From IMG/VR virus record IMGVR_UViG_3300042691_038651, positions 1-64,000 of that record: a stretch of DNA of 64,000 bases, one strand, 5' to 3'. The notes beneath the pieces are model-generated. The model saw only the letters and a list, made by a program, of their open reading frames with translations, searched no databases and had not been told where the DNA came from. Source of the DNA: a virus. Each line of letters starts with the position of its first letter. Position 1 is the first letter of the stretch. The position numbers were made by a program, and so were the translations under genes. Shown here piece by piece: positions 39,024 through 47,510 of this stretch.

Positions 39024-40853
39024 ATGAGTAACCGATTTGAATTAGAGCAACATTACATAGCTGCAAAAGAGGCGTACTACAGCGGAACACCTCTACTGTC
39101 TGACGACGAGTTTGACCGATTGGAAGCTGATCTGCTTTCTCTTGGATCTGACGTTCCGTATATCGTAGGATCTGACGACCGCAAGGCTAAGTATTCTCAT
39201 CCATCACCAATGCTTTCCCTGGCTAAATACCAGGCAACTATCGACGGAACGCCGCCGACTGAATCTGCCGTGGCGTGGATGAAGAAATTTGGTGCAACCT
39301 CTTTCGAATTTACTCCAAAGTATGATGGTAACGCCGCTAACGCAATCTACGTAGACGGTAAGCTTTCTCAGGTACTCACTCGCGGTAATGGAACTAAAGG
39401 CCGCGACATCACAGACAAGGTAAAACATAATCTGCCTGACACGGTAGGTTTCAATGGAACCGTGGAAGTCCGTGGCGAGGTAGTTATCAAAATTTCTACC
39501 TTCAATGCAAAATATGCCACTTTCAAGAATCCTCGTAACTATGTGGCAGGCGTCCTTAACAGGGACGAAAATCCTGCTGAGGTAATTGCTGACCTGGACT
39601 TCATCCCACTCGAGGTAAGACATCATAATGACGGAGAAATCATTTATATTGCTCCAAGAGTTCCAGGCTTCAAACACACTGCTCATATATTCTATGGTGG
39701 ACCAGAATCTTTCGAGGCTGCTTACCGTGATATGGTGGAATACCGTAAAACATCCGAGTATCAGTTGGATGGTTTTGTAATCAAGGCTCCCGAAGGTCTC
39801 CGACCACAATGGGGAGAAAATTCTCACGACCCTAACTGGGCAGTGGCAATTAAGTTTCCACCAAAGGAAGCAATCACTACTATCAAAAGTATCTCTTGGC
39901 AGTATGGCAAATCCGGGGCGGTAACTCCTGTGGCTGTCATGGAACCAGTAGATCTGGATGGATCTACAGTATCTCGAGCTGCACTATTCAATTACACATA
40001 TCTAAAGAATATCGGCGCGTACCCAGGTGCTCAGGTTATTATTGCAAAATCAGGAGATATCATTCCGCAAATCATATCGGTAATCAAAGCTGGCAACGAA
40101 AAGCATTTTGAACATCCAACACACTGCAAATGCGGATCTGAATTGGTTCAATCAGGCGTCCATCTGATGTGCGAAAATGAAAATTGCGAAATGGGAGAAT
40201 GGCACAAATTCTACCAAGGCGTGGCATGGTTGGATCTGGATGGCGTAGGTGGTTCAATGGTAAAACAGCTCTTTGCGGTAGGTTACCGTAGCGGTTTGGA
40301 ATTGCTCAATCCTACCAAGTTTAACAAGGAAATTCTCTTAAGCAAAGGTTTCAAGGACGGAAAGATCTTGGCAAATATGCTGGAACAGGTTTCCCGCATC
40401 ACCGAAATCACTCCACGCGAAATCTTAATGATTATGGCTTTCCGCAACATGGGTGGAACTACAGCCAAGCAGGTCGGTAACTTCCTATCAGGAATCGAAT
40501 ACAGCTTTCACGGCTTGGAAAAATCCGTAGTATCTGGATTCGGTCCAGGTGAACCAAAAAGAATTGCGTATGAAAATGCAATTGCAGAAATTGGTCAATA
40601 CATCAAAGTAGTTCTTCCTGAAGCAATCTCGGCAGAAAGCATCGGATACGAAATGACGGGTTCTCCAAAGGCTGCGGGGTTCAAAACCAAGCAGGAATTT
40701 GTGGAAGCTGCCAAGGCAAAAGGATATCACCACAGTGGAATAAAAGGCGCAAAAGTCTTATTCACAGATGATCTATCATCAACCAGTAGTAAAATGGCAG
40801 AAGCCCGTAAAAGAGGCATCCAGATATTACCTTATTCAATCATAACCGAGTAA
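39024..40853 (+). CDS. ligA: NAD-dependent DNA ligase
   Basis: The 609-residue protein has the adenylation domain with K99-Y-D-G (FEFTPKYDGNAANAIYV), R-G-N-G-T-K-G, V-E-V-R-G-E-V, N-P-R-N-Y-V-A-G and W-A-V-A-I-K-F-P-P, an OB domain, a four-Cys zinc finger (CKCGSELV ... MCENENC), helix-hairpin-helix repeats (LDLDGVGGSMVKQLF; IMAFRNMGGTTAKQVGNFLS), and a C-terminal BRCT (SPKAAGFKTKQEFVEAAKAK). It seals nicks using NAD. T4 itself uses an ATP ligase, so this is a bacterial-type replacement. Confidence 0.9.
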   Translation: MSNRFELEQHYIAAKEAYYSGTPLLSDDEFDRLEADLLSLGSDVPYIVGSDDRKAKYSHPSPMLSLAKYQATIDGTPPTESAVAWMKKFGATSFEFTPKYDGNAANAIYVDGKLSQVLTRGNGTKGRDITDKVKHNLPDTVGFNGTVEVRGEVVIKISTFNAKYATFKNPRNYVAGVLNRDENPAEVIADLDFIPLEVRHHNDGEIIYIAPRVPGFKHTAHIFYGGPESFEAAYRDMVEYRKTSEYQLDGFVIKAPEGLRPQWGENSHDPNWAVAIKFPPKEAITTIKSISWQYGKSGAVTPVAVMEPVDLDGSTVSRAALFNYTYLKNIGAYPGAQVIIAKSGDIIPQIISVIKAGNEKHFEHPTHCKCGSELVQSGVHLMCENENCEMGEWHKFYQGVAWLDLDGVGGSMVKQLFAVGYRSGLELLNPTKFNKEILLSKGFKDGKILANMLEQVSRITEITPREILMIMAFRNMGGTTAKQVGNFLSGIEYSFHGLEKSVVSGFGPGEPKRIAYENAIAEIGQYIKVVLPEAISAESIGYEMTGSPKAAGFKTKQEFVEAAKAKGYHHSGIKGAKVLFTDDLSSTSSKMAEARKRGIQILPYSIITE

Positions 40854-40860
40854 CCATCTG

Positions 40861-40876
40861 GTGTACAGAGGTGACC
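40861..40876 (-). repeat. 16-base inverted match to 2381-2396
   Basis: GTGTACAGAGGTGACC follows the ligase stop by seven bases. It is the reverse complement of the site before the 2415 gene. Confidence 0.3.
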
Positions 40877-40947
40877 ACTGTGAAACTTTATTCTCCGAGA
40901 TAATATAACTACTGTAAAGAAATCTAAAGTAACTCTAAGATATACTA

Positions 40948-42768
40948 ATGGCAAAGAATAACAATAGCAAAGAAATCGTAGCTCTATCAGATTTTGAGCA
41001 CGTACTACACAGGCCGACCATGTACATTGGTTCGGTAGAACGCTCTGATGAGAAAGTTCAAATCATTGAGGTAGATGAAGGTGGAAAGACCGGAAAAATC
41101 ATAGAAAAACCAAAAGTGATCTCGGTTGGCTTCTACAAAATGCTTAACGAGATCGTGGATAACTCATTCGACGAGGCCAAGCGTATGAAAGGCGCGATGC
41201 CAAAAATCCGTGTAGAAATCAACTCTAAAACCAACCAGGTAAAAGTCACTGATACTGGCGGCGGTTTCATCAATGCAGAAAAGCCAAACAGCAAAACCGG
41301 GACCAGCAATGTGGAAACAGCGCTTTCCATGCTACGAGCAGGCTCAAACTTCTACAATGAAAGCTCGACAGACAGCCTCATTGGTACAAACGGAGTAGGT
41401 GCTGCCTTGGTAAATATGCTTTCTGATGAGTTTGAGGTACACACAGTTAACGGCGAAGTTGACTACAAAATTAGTTGGAAAAGATTTGTCAAAGACAAGG
41501 AGGAATGCAAGCCTGCTGGTAAAGCAACCAAAGGAACAACAATTACATACACTCCGCGAAAAGATACATTCAAAGGATGCACATGGGACATGGAATACCT
41601 ACACACCATGTTTGTATTCAGACAGTTTCTCATCAAGCGCGATCCGCAGTTGCAAAACATGGTATTGGAATTTGTGTTTGATGGCAAATTGCTTAATTTG
41701 AATCTGCCTTTCCTGCCTGAGCAATATCTGGAAGTTCACAATGACCTGGGAACTTTCTTCCTCTGGGAAGGGTATGCAAATGGTACATCCGTATCGTTCA
41801 TCAACGGTGCTAACTGTAGCGGTATTCACCAACGTATCATGTATGACTGGGTCAATGATATGTTTGACTATCCACAGGCACATATGTTTTACGGAACATT
41901 CTTTGTACTCAACCTGCCTCCAAAGCTGGTAAAGTTTGGTGACCAAAATAAGACCAAGTATGCAGGAGGCCGCTGGGAAATTCAACCGCTCTTAGAAAAG
42001 AAGTTTTTTGCTAAGCTAAAGCGACAATTGCTAGGTTCGGAAATCTTTCAAATCATCAAAAAGAAAATTGACGAACGCAATCTCAAACAAGACCTAAACA
42101 CTCTAAAGTCCAAGAAGAAAGCTGCTGCCAAGAAAGTTAGCGACAAGTACTTTCCGCCATCACAGGCCAAAGGTACATTGTTTATTGTGGAAGGTTCTTC
42201 GGCGATGGGATCAATCCTACAAAAGCGAGATCCTCGCACGGATGGCGTCTACTCGTTAAAGGGAAAGATCAAAAATGCTCGTACAGTTCGTGACCTGGGT
42301 ACTAACGCGGAAATCATCGACTTAATGAACATCCTCAATTTGGAACCCGGAAACGGAAAAGGCTGTACATTTGCAAACGTAGCCATTGCAACTGACTGGG
42401 ACCCAGATGGTATCGGTCACATTGCATCCTTGGTAATTAACCTCTTCTACAAATGGTTCCCACAAGTCATCGACTCTGGCAAGCTCAATATCCTCATTAC
42501 GCCACTTGCATCCATTGATGTAAACAGCAAACGTCAATACTTCTATTCGCTAGAAGAATTTGGTGCGTACGAAAAAGCTGGCAACAAGATGAGTAACGTC
42601 CGATACCTTAAAGGTCTGGGTTCACTCAGCATTCAGGACTGGGAAGTGGTAATGTCTGAGCGAGCAATGTTCAAAATCAAGAACGACCGCTCTTCCGGTA
42701 AGTACATCGACATTGCATTTGGTCTTAACTCCAACAAACGTAAGAAGTGGTTGGAAGGACAACTCTAA
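40948..42768 (+). CDS. 39: type II DNA topoisomerase, large subunit (gp39/gp60-like)
   Basis: The 606-residue protein fuses GHKL ATPase, transducer and TOPRIM domains: E-I-V-D-N-S-F-D-E-A (Glu/Asn of the ATP site, around 65-74), D-T-G-G-G-F, L-I-G-T-N-G-V-G-A-A, the K-x-K transducer region, and TOPRIM with F-I-V-E-G-S-S-A (around 411) and T-D-W-D-P-D-G (around 485). In T4 this chain is split into gp39 and gp60; here it is one gene. The partner is at 45092. Upstream, ATAATATAACT (40900-40910) is a variant of the TGAATATAA motif. Confidence 0.9.
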   Translation: MAKNNNSKEIVALSDFEHVLHRPTMYIGSVERSDEKVQIIEVDEGGKTGKIIEKPKVISVGFYKMLNEIVDNSFDEAKRMKGAMPKIRVEINSKTNQVKVTDTGGGFINAEKPNSKTGTSNVETALSMLRAGSNFYNESSTDSLIGTNGVGAALVNMLSDEFEVHTVNGEVDYKISWKRFVKDKEECKPAGKATKGTTITYTPRKDTFKGCTWDMEYLHTMFVFRQFLIKRDPQLQNMVLEFVFDGKLLNLNLPFLPEQYLEVHNDLGTFFLWEGYANGTSVSFINGANCSGIHQRIMYDWVNDMFDYPQAHMFYGTFFVLNLPPKLVKFGDQNKTKYAGGRWEIQPLLEKKFFAKLKRQLLGSEIFQIIKKKIDERNLKQDLNTLKSKKKAAAKKVSDKYFPPSQAKGTLFIVEGSSAMGSILQKRDPRTDGVYSLKGKIKNARTVRDLGTNAEIIDLMNILNLEPGNGKGCTFANVAIATDWDPDGIGHIASLVINLFYKWFPQVIDSGKLNILITPLASIDVNSKRQYFYSLEEFGAYEKAGNKMSNVRYLKGLGSLSIQDWEVVMSERAMFKIKNDRSSGKYIDIAFGLNSNKRKKWLEGQL

Positions 42769-42773
42769 GCCTT

Positions 42774-42782
42774 GATATATAG
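42774..42782 (+). promoter_or_regulatory. candidate late promoter, GATATATAG motif
   Basis: GATATATAGAAGGTAAAAA lies after the topoisomerase stop and 23 bases before the tagged gene at 42806. It is a late-type motif inside an otherwise early-type region, exactly where tagged genes reappear. Confidence 0.55.
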
Positions 42783-42805
42783 AAGGTAAAAAATAAGAGA
42801 GCGTA

Positions 42806-43222
42806 ATGAAGCACACAAAAACATTTAGTCAATTCATCGACGAAAAGAAAGACGAAAAGTACATTGCACATGTCAACGACGGTAGAGAGCCGGGCGGTTC
42901 TGACAAAGACATCAAAAAAGACTACAATCTCGATGTAGAGAACAGAGACAACGACGGTTTTGATATCGTTGGTTCAAAAGAAGATGTACAGGCTTTTATC
43001 GATGACTACGGCATCATTTTAGATGATGAAATTGCATTGGTCGAAAGCGCAGGATACATTGAGGTTATGGATCTTACACGAGTAGCAAACGCTTTAGGAG
43101 AAGTTCAAAGAGTATGGACTGAGTGGAAATCTGGTCCTGCAACCGAGCCAAGCGATATTAAACCAGCACAGAAAGATCTGAAAGGATGGATCGACCGTTG
43201 GTTCAAAGATAACATTAAGTAA
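42806..43222 (+). CDS. leader-tagged protein, predicted packaged
   Basis: The 138-residue protein has leader M-K-H-T-K-T-F-S-Q-F-I-D-E-K. Body is acidic alpha/beta (DLDVENRDNDGFDIVGSKED type), with VIGSKEDVQAFID-like and Trp-rich C-terminal helices (VQRVWTEWKSGPA; LKGWIDRWF). Function unknown. It forms a short island with the gene at 43224. Confidence 0.65.
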   Translation: MKHTKTFSQFIDEKKDEKYIAHVNDGREPGGSDKDIKKDYNLDVENRDNDGFDIVGSKEDVQAFIDDYGIILDDEIALVESAGYIEVMDLTRVANALGEVQRVWTEWKSGPATEPSDIKPAQKDLKGWIDRWFKDNIK

Positions 43223-43223
43223 T

Positions 43224-44009
43224 ATGAAGCACATAAGCACATTTGAAAATTTCCTGAATGAGGGTAATGCCTCAATGTACAAGAGCACGGTTCAAAATGC
43301 TCTTAAACTTTTAGGGTATGACTTAAAGCAGTCTGAACTTAAGGTTGGCGTTAAGAAAGAAAAGTTATATGACTTGATTACGCTTAACGGAGAACTTCTT
43401 TGTTCTTCTTCTGACTATGCTCAAATGGTAACCTGGATTCAAAACGCGGTAAAAGAAGATCCTGCAAAATATGGTCTGGATCCAAGAGTATTAGAATCGG
43501 AAGACGTGAATGAAGGCGACATGACAAAAGACTATGACGGCTTCATTGTAATTGACTACAAAACAAAGAAGAACTACAAGTTTAGATACATCAAGGGGAC
43601 TAACAACGTTAAAGTTGAAGACGAGGCAATTGCAAAACTTATGAAAGACACAAGACAGCCTCGAGCAACCTTTGCAGTAAACGGGTTGGTTAGAAAAGGT
43701 GAGTGGGATAAGTCTGACGCTCAAGTACTTGAATCAGCAAATGAGGCAAAGGACATGTCATACTGGAAACAATACGCTGAAGGCCATCATTCATCACCAA
43801 AGTGGTACAACGAAGAAGTAAAGAACGCGTCAGAAATTGCTGACCTCGTTGACGAGGTTATTAAGAATGACCAGGCTGAAGCGGAAATTCCTTTTGAGAT
43901 TGATGCAAAAGACGAGAAGGCTCTCGTTAAAATGGCAACCGATTATTTCAATCAATTCAAAACTATCAACGGCAACGTCATCAGCGCGATGATATTCCAA
44001 GGAGCATAA
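43224..44009 (+). CDS. leader-tagged probable polyprotein
   Basis: The 261-residue protein has leader M-K-H-I-S-T-F-E-N-F-L-N-E-G followed by three domain-sized segments. The junctions carry further cleavage-like sites: E-D-V-N-E-G (near residue 96) and E-S-A-N-E-A (near 174). The final segment begins K-D-M-S-Y-W and matches the mature protein at 25402 (DMSYW ... FNQFKTINGNVISAMI). Each segment is about the size of single-domain tagged proteins elsewhere. So one precursor could deliver three packaged domains. The protease itself is not in the window. Confidence 0.65.
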   Translation: MKHISTFENFLNEGNASMYKSTVQNALKLLGYDLKQSELKVGVKKEKLYDLITLNGELLCSSSDYAQMVTWIQNAVKEDPAKYGLDPRVLESEDVNEGDMTKDYDGFIVIDYKTKKNYKFRYIKGTNNVKVEDEAIAKLMKDTRQPRATFAVNGLVRKGEWDKSDAQVLESANEAKDMSYWKQYAEGHHSSPKWYNEEVKNASEIADLVDEVIKNDQAEAEIPFEIDAKDEKALVKMATDYFNQFKTINGNVISAMIFQGA

Positions 44010-44026
44010 AAACAAAACACACATAA

Positions 44027-44386
44027 ATGGAAAAGGAACTACTCAATAACGTCCTACAGATCCAGTCGCAATTAAAGGTGCTTCACTGGCAGACAGAGAG
44101 CTACGCTGAACACAATGCGTTTGGCATGACTTACGATACATTAGATGACCTGTTCGACCAAATCATTGAAGTATACAGCGGTAAATACGGCCGTCCTAAA
44201 TTTGACGGCATGAAGAACATTGCTCTTGCTGATTATGAAAACATCAAGGTAGATGCGTTCATCGACGGTGCATTAAACTTCTTTGAAAATGCTTTCATGG
44301 CAGAGAGCGACAGCGAACTTGGAAACATCTGCGACGAGATCAAAGCTGCTCTTGACAAGCTGAAGTATTTGCTGACTCTAAAATAA
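44027..44386 (+). CDS. DUF5856 / Dps-ferritin-like helical protein
   Basis: The 119-residue protein consists of four probable helices: LNNVLQIQSQLKVLHWQTES, then AEHNAFGMTYDTLDDLFDQI, a middle segment, and LGNICDEIKAALDKLKYL. The H-W-Q-T-x-S-Y-x-x-H layout is similar to Dps ferroxidase helices, and such phage proteins are known under DUF5856. The metal site would be made at a dimer interface. It has no leader. A ferritin-like tagged protein also occurs at 23264. Confidence 0.6.
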   Translation: MEKELLNNVLQIQSQLKVLHWQTESYAEHNAFGMTYDTLDDLFDQIIEVYSGKYGRPKFDGMKNIALADYENIKVDAFIDGALNFFENAFMAESDSELGNICDEIKAALDKLKYLLTLK

Positions 44387-44398
44387 GTCTAGCAAAAA

Positions 44399-44737
44399 TT
44401 GGCAGCGTACATCGGAACCATTAGGCAGATCAATTCTGCCAAGTTTGGGCCTCCATTAAAAGAAGGCTATACACAGATTGATGTAATTGTTGATGTAAAC
44501 AAAGATTATCCTAGAGCAATAGTATCAATCCCTTCGTATAGCGTGTCACAACTACAGGCTGTAGTAGACGGGCTTGATGGTGAGGTTTCAACTTACATTT
44601 CTGATGGGGTTATCAAAGCATCTCGCGGCGAATATCAGTTAGCCAAAGGTGAGGAGCCACCCAAAATTGCTGAGATACTTATGCCATCCGGCTCTGTGCT
44701 CTTTAGAATCATATATCAAATTATGTCAACCAGATAA
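44399..44737 (+). CDS. hypothetical protein, TTG start
   Basis: The 112-residue frame starts at TTG (44399), nine bases after an in-frame TAG; no ATG is available before residue 94. It looks strand-rich (YIGTIRQINSAKFGPPLKEG; YTQIDVIVDVNKDYPRAIVS). The region fits the gap between the Dps-like and next tagged gene. Function unknown. Confidence 0.55.
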   Translation: MAAYIGTIRQINSAKFGPPLKEGYTQIDVIVDVNKDYPRAIVSIPSYSVSQLQAVVDGLDGEVSTYISDGVIKASRGEYQLAKGEEPPKIAEILMPSGSVLFRIIYQIMSTR

Positions 44738-44738
44738 C

Positions 44739-44990
44739 ATGAAACACGTTAAAGAATACTACGAATACATCACTGAAGGCAAGAAGCAGATTCAGTTCAC
44801 ACTAAAGACCGATAAGAAGTTCAATCTATTTGATCTCTTAAATGCTCTCAAGCCGCTTGGTGGAGAAGTCTTGGACGGTCAACCAAACGGGGATGCCAAG
44901 GACGAGCTGATTGTCACAGTTGCTGTAGATGATTCCAAGAAAAAGAAGATTGAGGAAGAAATTGCAAAGTATGCAAAGATCCTAAAGTAA
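44739..44990 (+). CDS. leader-tagged small protein
   Basis: The 83-residue protein starts at 44739 (M-K-H-V-K-E-Y-Y-E-Y-I-T-E-G); the longer in-frame ATG at 44649 is inside the previous gene. The body is a small alpha/beta fold with a basic, ferredoxin-like alternation (FTLKTDKKFNLFDLLNALKP; VTVAVDDSKKKKIEEEIAKY). A single base separates it from the previous gene. Confidence 0.65.
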   Translation: MKHVKEYYEYITEGKKQIQFTLKTDKKFNLFDLLNALKPLGGEVLDGQPNGDAKDELIVTVAVDDSKKKKIEEEIAKYAKILK

Positions 44991-45010
44991 ATTTACTTAC
45001 ACATATTGTT

Positions 45011-45037
45011 AACAAGGGGGCCTCGGTCCCCTTTGTT
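45011..45037 (+). other. strong hairpin without U tract
   Basis: AACAAGGGGG pairs with TCCCC-TTTGTT region (45028-45037) to give about 10 bp with one G-T pair and a seven-base loop. The downstream sequence is GATGAAACC, not T-rich, so Rho-independent termination is not certain. It separates the tagged island from the second topoisomerase gene and could be a processing or insulating stem. Confidence 0.5.
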
Positions 45038-45058
45038 GATGAAACCTTGTTCACTCAT

Positions 45059-45067
45059 TGAATATAA
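45059..45067 (+). promoter_or_regulatory. candidate early/middle promoter, TGAATATAA motif
   Basis: TGAATATAACTATAAATG lies 24 bases before the topoisomerase gene at 45092, directly after the hairpin at 45011. Confidence 0.5.
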
Positions 45068-45091
45068 CTATAAATGCTCTAAATATACTGC

Positions 45092-46489
45092 ATGGCAAAG
45101 AAGATCTATAACTTACCTATTTCGAAGCAAATTAACACAAACTTCCGCAACTACGCACTCTATGTACTGGAAAATCGCGGAATACCATCTTTCTATGATG
45201 GTCTTACAAACGTTCAACGCTTCATCTTGGTGAATGCACCAAGCAACTATCACAAAACAATTTCTGTCGTGGGTTCCTGCATTTCTGACGGATATCACCA
45301 CGGCGACAAATCTCTAACTGGCGCGGTTAACAAACTGGCTCGTCCGTTTGGTTGCTCTGAGCAACTATTGCTTGGCGATGGATTCTTTGGAACGCCAGTT
45401 CAGCAGGAACCTTCTGCTGCTCGTTACACCTCTGTAAAGATTGCTCCTGGGATTTCCGATATGATTCGGAAGAACACATTCCTTAACACACGCAATGACG
45501 AAACTGGCTGGGATCCGCTCTGGGTTGATCTGCCAATTGGTCTTTCTACTACAATCATCGGTATTGCGGTTGGTTACAAAACCACGGTTCTGCCTCGTAG
45601 CATGAAAGATGTTCAAAAGTACCTGGATGGAAAACTCAAAGAGGTCAAGCCGTACTTCAAAGACTTTAGCGGAAAAATCACTCGCTTCAAGGGAATGGAC
45701 AAGTCTTGGTTGATTGAAGGGGTTGCCGAGAAAAACGTATCTGAGCGTTGGATTCGAGTAACTGAGCTTCCACCTCTTATGAAGTATGGTTCTTTCCTAA
45801 AGAAACTCGATGCAATCTTAAATTACCACCCAGGCGTAAAGGTAACCAACAACTCTTCTACAAACGTAGATATTCATCTGCGCTATAGCGGTAACGAGGA
45901 AGGCTGGGTTGCTTTTTCTGAAGCAATTGAACGCTCAATCAAAATGTTGGTAACGGAAACTCCGGTCTTTGTAAAAGATGGATTGGTGTTGGAATACGAC
46001 CGCATTGAGGACTATATCGAGGATTTCAAATATCGCCGTGCACAGCTACGCGTTGAACGCGCCAAACACTTCTTACGGGAAGCCAATGATGAATTGGAAT
46101 TTGCACGATGCAAAGAAAAGTACTTAATGTATATGTTGGAAACTCAACGAAAAGAAAATGAAGTTGAGAAGTTCCTTAATGGTGTTACCAAGAATCCAAG
46201 AGTTAAACGTCGACTGGAGTCTATATACCTCAAATCTCTAAATGAACAAGAGTTGGAAAGAACTCGTAAAGAAATCAAGAGGTTAGAAGAATTACAGGCC
46301 CAGCAAACTATAGAACTCGCCGAGGCTACCAAAATTCTAGAATCAATGGTAGATACCGCTACATCGCGCGGTACATCTAGTAAAACATCAAGTGCCGCAA
46401 ATCTGTTTGAAGACGAAGAGGAAATTGATGGAATAGCTGTTTGGGATGGCGATCTCGAACCCGAGGAAGAAACAACAAACCAAGAATAA
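45092..46489 (+). CDS. 52: type II DNA topoisomerase, medium subunit (gp52-like)
   Basis: The 465-residue protein is the breakage-reunion subunit. It has the winged-helix CAP domain with the G-x-x-x-x-x-G-Y-H-H-G-D signature and the catalytic Tyr in AARYTSVKI (Y112), which attacks DNA. The C-terminal third is a coiled coil (EFARCKEKYLMYMLETQRKE; LERTRKEIKRLEEL) as in T4 gp52 (442 residues), followed by an acidic tail. With the product of 40948 it makes a T4-type topoisomerase that relieves supercoils ahead of replication. Confidence 0.9.
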   Translation: MAKKIYNLPISKQINTNFRNYALYVLENRGIPSFYDGLTNVQRFILVNAPSNYHKTISVVGSCISDGYHHGDKSLTGAVNKLARPFGCSEQLLLGDGFFGTPVQQEPSAARYTSVKIAPGISDMIRKNTFLNTRNDETGWDPLWVDLPIGLSTTIIGIAVGYKTTVLPRSMKDVQKYLDGKLKEVKPYFKDFSGKITRFKGMDKSWLIEGVAEKNVSERWIRVTELPPLMKYGSFLKKLDAILNYHPGVKVTNNSSTNVDIHLRYSGNEEGWVAFSEAIERSIKMLVTETPVFVKDGLVLEYDRIEDYIEDFKYRRAQLRVERAKHFLREANDELEFARCKEKYLMYMLETQRKENEVEKFLNGVTKNPRVKRRLESIYLKSLNEQELERTRKEIKRLEELQAQQTIELAEATKILESMVDTATSRGTSSKTSSAANLFEDEEEIDGIAVWDGDLEPEEETTNQE

Positions 46490-46864
46490 ATGAGAATCAT
46501 CAAAGCAACAGAAAACGCTTCAGGCAATCTTACCGACGCACAGCTCAAGTTTATGCGTGAGCTAAACACAAACCCTACATTCAACCGCAAAGAAAAGCCT
46601 TGGACGCTAGTCAAGATTCCAAAGTCAACTACTCGAAACGTTGCATGGCACATTCGCTTAGGCAATGAAAACTTCCACGCGCTGCAAATGTACTCTCACG
46701 GAGAGTTTGTAAAGATTTACAGAGCAGACGAAAAAGGAAAGCCGATGGGTTGGAGTCATTTAGTAAAAGAATATCTAAGCTATGTGGATCTGGAAGCGGC
46801 TGTTGACAGATTCTACGAAGAATACTCAAAAACACAAACAAATGAAGAGACTAAATCAATCTAG
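46490..46864 (+). CDS. conserved hypothetical protein
   Basis: The 124-residue protein starts directly after the topoisomerase stop and overlaps the protease gene by 23 bases. It has a helical start with L-T-D-A-Q-L-K-F-M-R-E, then a basic strand-rich body (TRNVAWHIRLGNENFHALQM). No recognised domain. Confidence 0.6.
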   Translation: MRIIKATENASGNLTDAQLKFMRELNTNPTFNRKEKPWTLVKIPKSTTRNVAWHIRLGNENFHALQMYSHGEFVKIYRADEKGKPMGWSHLVKEYLSYVDLEAAVDRFYEEYSKTQTNEETKSI

Positions 46865-47462
46865 AGAAGACCTGGAAAACAAGAAAGACAACGAAGAGTT
46901 TTCTGACACCAGCCTCATCTCCGTGCATGGAGATCACATCTACTTTTACGCCCCGGTAAACCAGGAATCTGCACTGATTCTTAATCAAAAACTGCATCAG
47001 GTATCGATGCAAAGCCTGGGTGGCATTTTCAATAGCATGTACGAGGTAAACCCACCACCACCAATCTGGCTACACATCAATTCCTATGGCGGAGAGGTGT
47101 TTGCTGCTTTTGCAATTGCTGACACTATCGAACGTATCAAGACAACCGTTCCAATCGTTACAGTCGTGGAAGGCTGTGCTGCTTCTGCTGCAACCATCAT
47201 TTCTACGGCGGGAACAAGACGCCTCATGCGAAAGAATTCATATATGCTCATACACGAGCTTAGTGATATGGCATGGGGAAAACAGTCGGAGTTGGAGGAC
47301 CACATACAGAGCAATAAGGACATCATGAAGACCATGAAAGACTGGTATGCGCAGCGCACCAAGATCAAACCCGAAGATCTTGAAGAAATCTTAAAGCGCG
47401 ACCGTTGGTGGAACTCAAAACTGTGTAAGACCAAATATGGTCTAGTTGATGACATCATCTAA
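46842..47462 (+). CDS. ClpP-family serine protease
   Basis: The 206-residue protein has the ClpP fold signature: N-S-Y-G-G-E-V-F-A (oxyanion strand), catalytic Ser in EGCAASAATII (S115), and catalytic His in SYMLIHEL (H138). A third residue near the end of the domain is not identified with certainty. ClpP-type enzymes form barrels and may process phage precursors, as prohead protease in some phages, or degrade host proteins. It sits among replication genes, which makes a prohead role uncertain. Start at 46842 is favoured by the overlap with the upstream gene. Confidence 0.8.
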   Translation: MKRLNQSREDLENKKDNEEFSDTSLISVHGDHIYFYAPVNQESALILNQKLHQVSMQSLGGIFNSMYEVNPPPPIWLHINSYGGEVFAAFAIADTIERIKTTVPIVTVVEGCAASAATIISTAGTRRLMRKNSYMLIHELSDMAWGKQSELEDHIQSNKDIMKTMKDWYAQRTKIKPEDLEEILKRDRWWNSKLCKTKYGLVDDII

Positions 47463-47478
47463 AACCAAAATCACCCTG

Positions 47479-47487
47479 TGAATATAA
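47479..47487 (+). promoter_or_regulatory. candidate early/middle promoter, TGAATATAA motif
   Basis: TGAATATAACTATC, preceded by CACCCTG, lies 23 bases before the sliding-clamp start. Confidence 0.5.
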
Positions 47488-47510
47488 CTATCAAATCTTA
47501 AAAATCTAAA

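Noticed and set aside
39204-39827. Minus-strand frame of 207 residues inside the ligase gene
   Set aside because: The plus strand carries unmistakable NAD-ligase motifs over the same bases.
46144-46665. Minus-strand frame of 173 residues
   Set aside because: Antisense to the coiled coil of the topoisomerase subunit and the next gene, with no domain or promoter.
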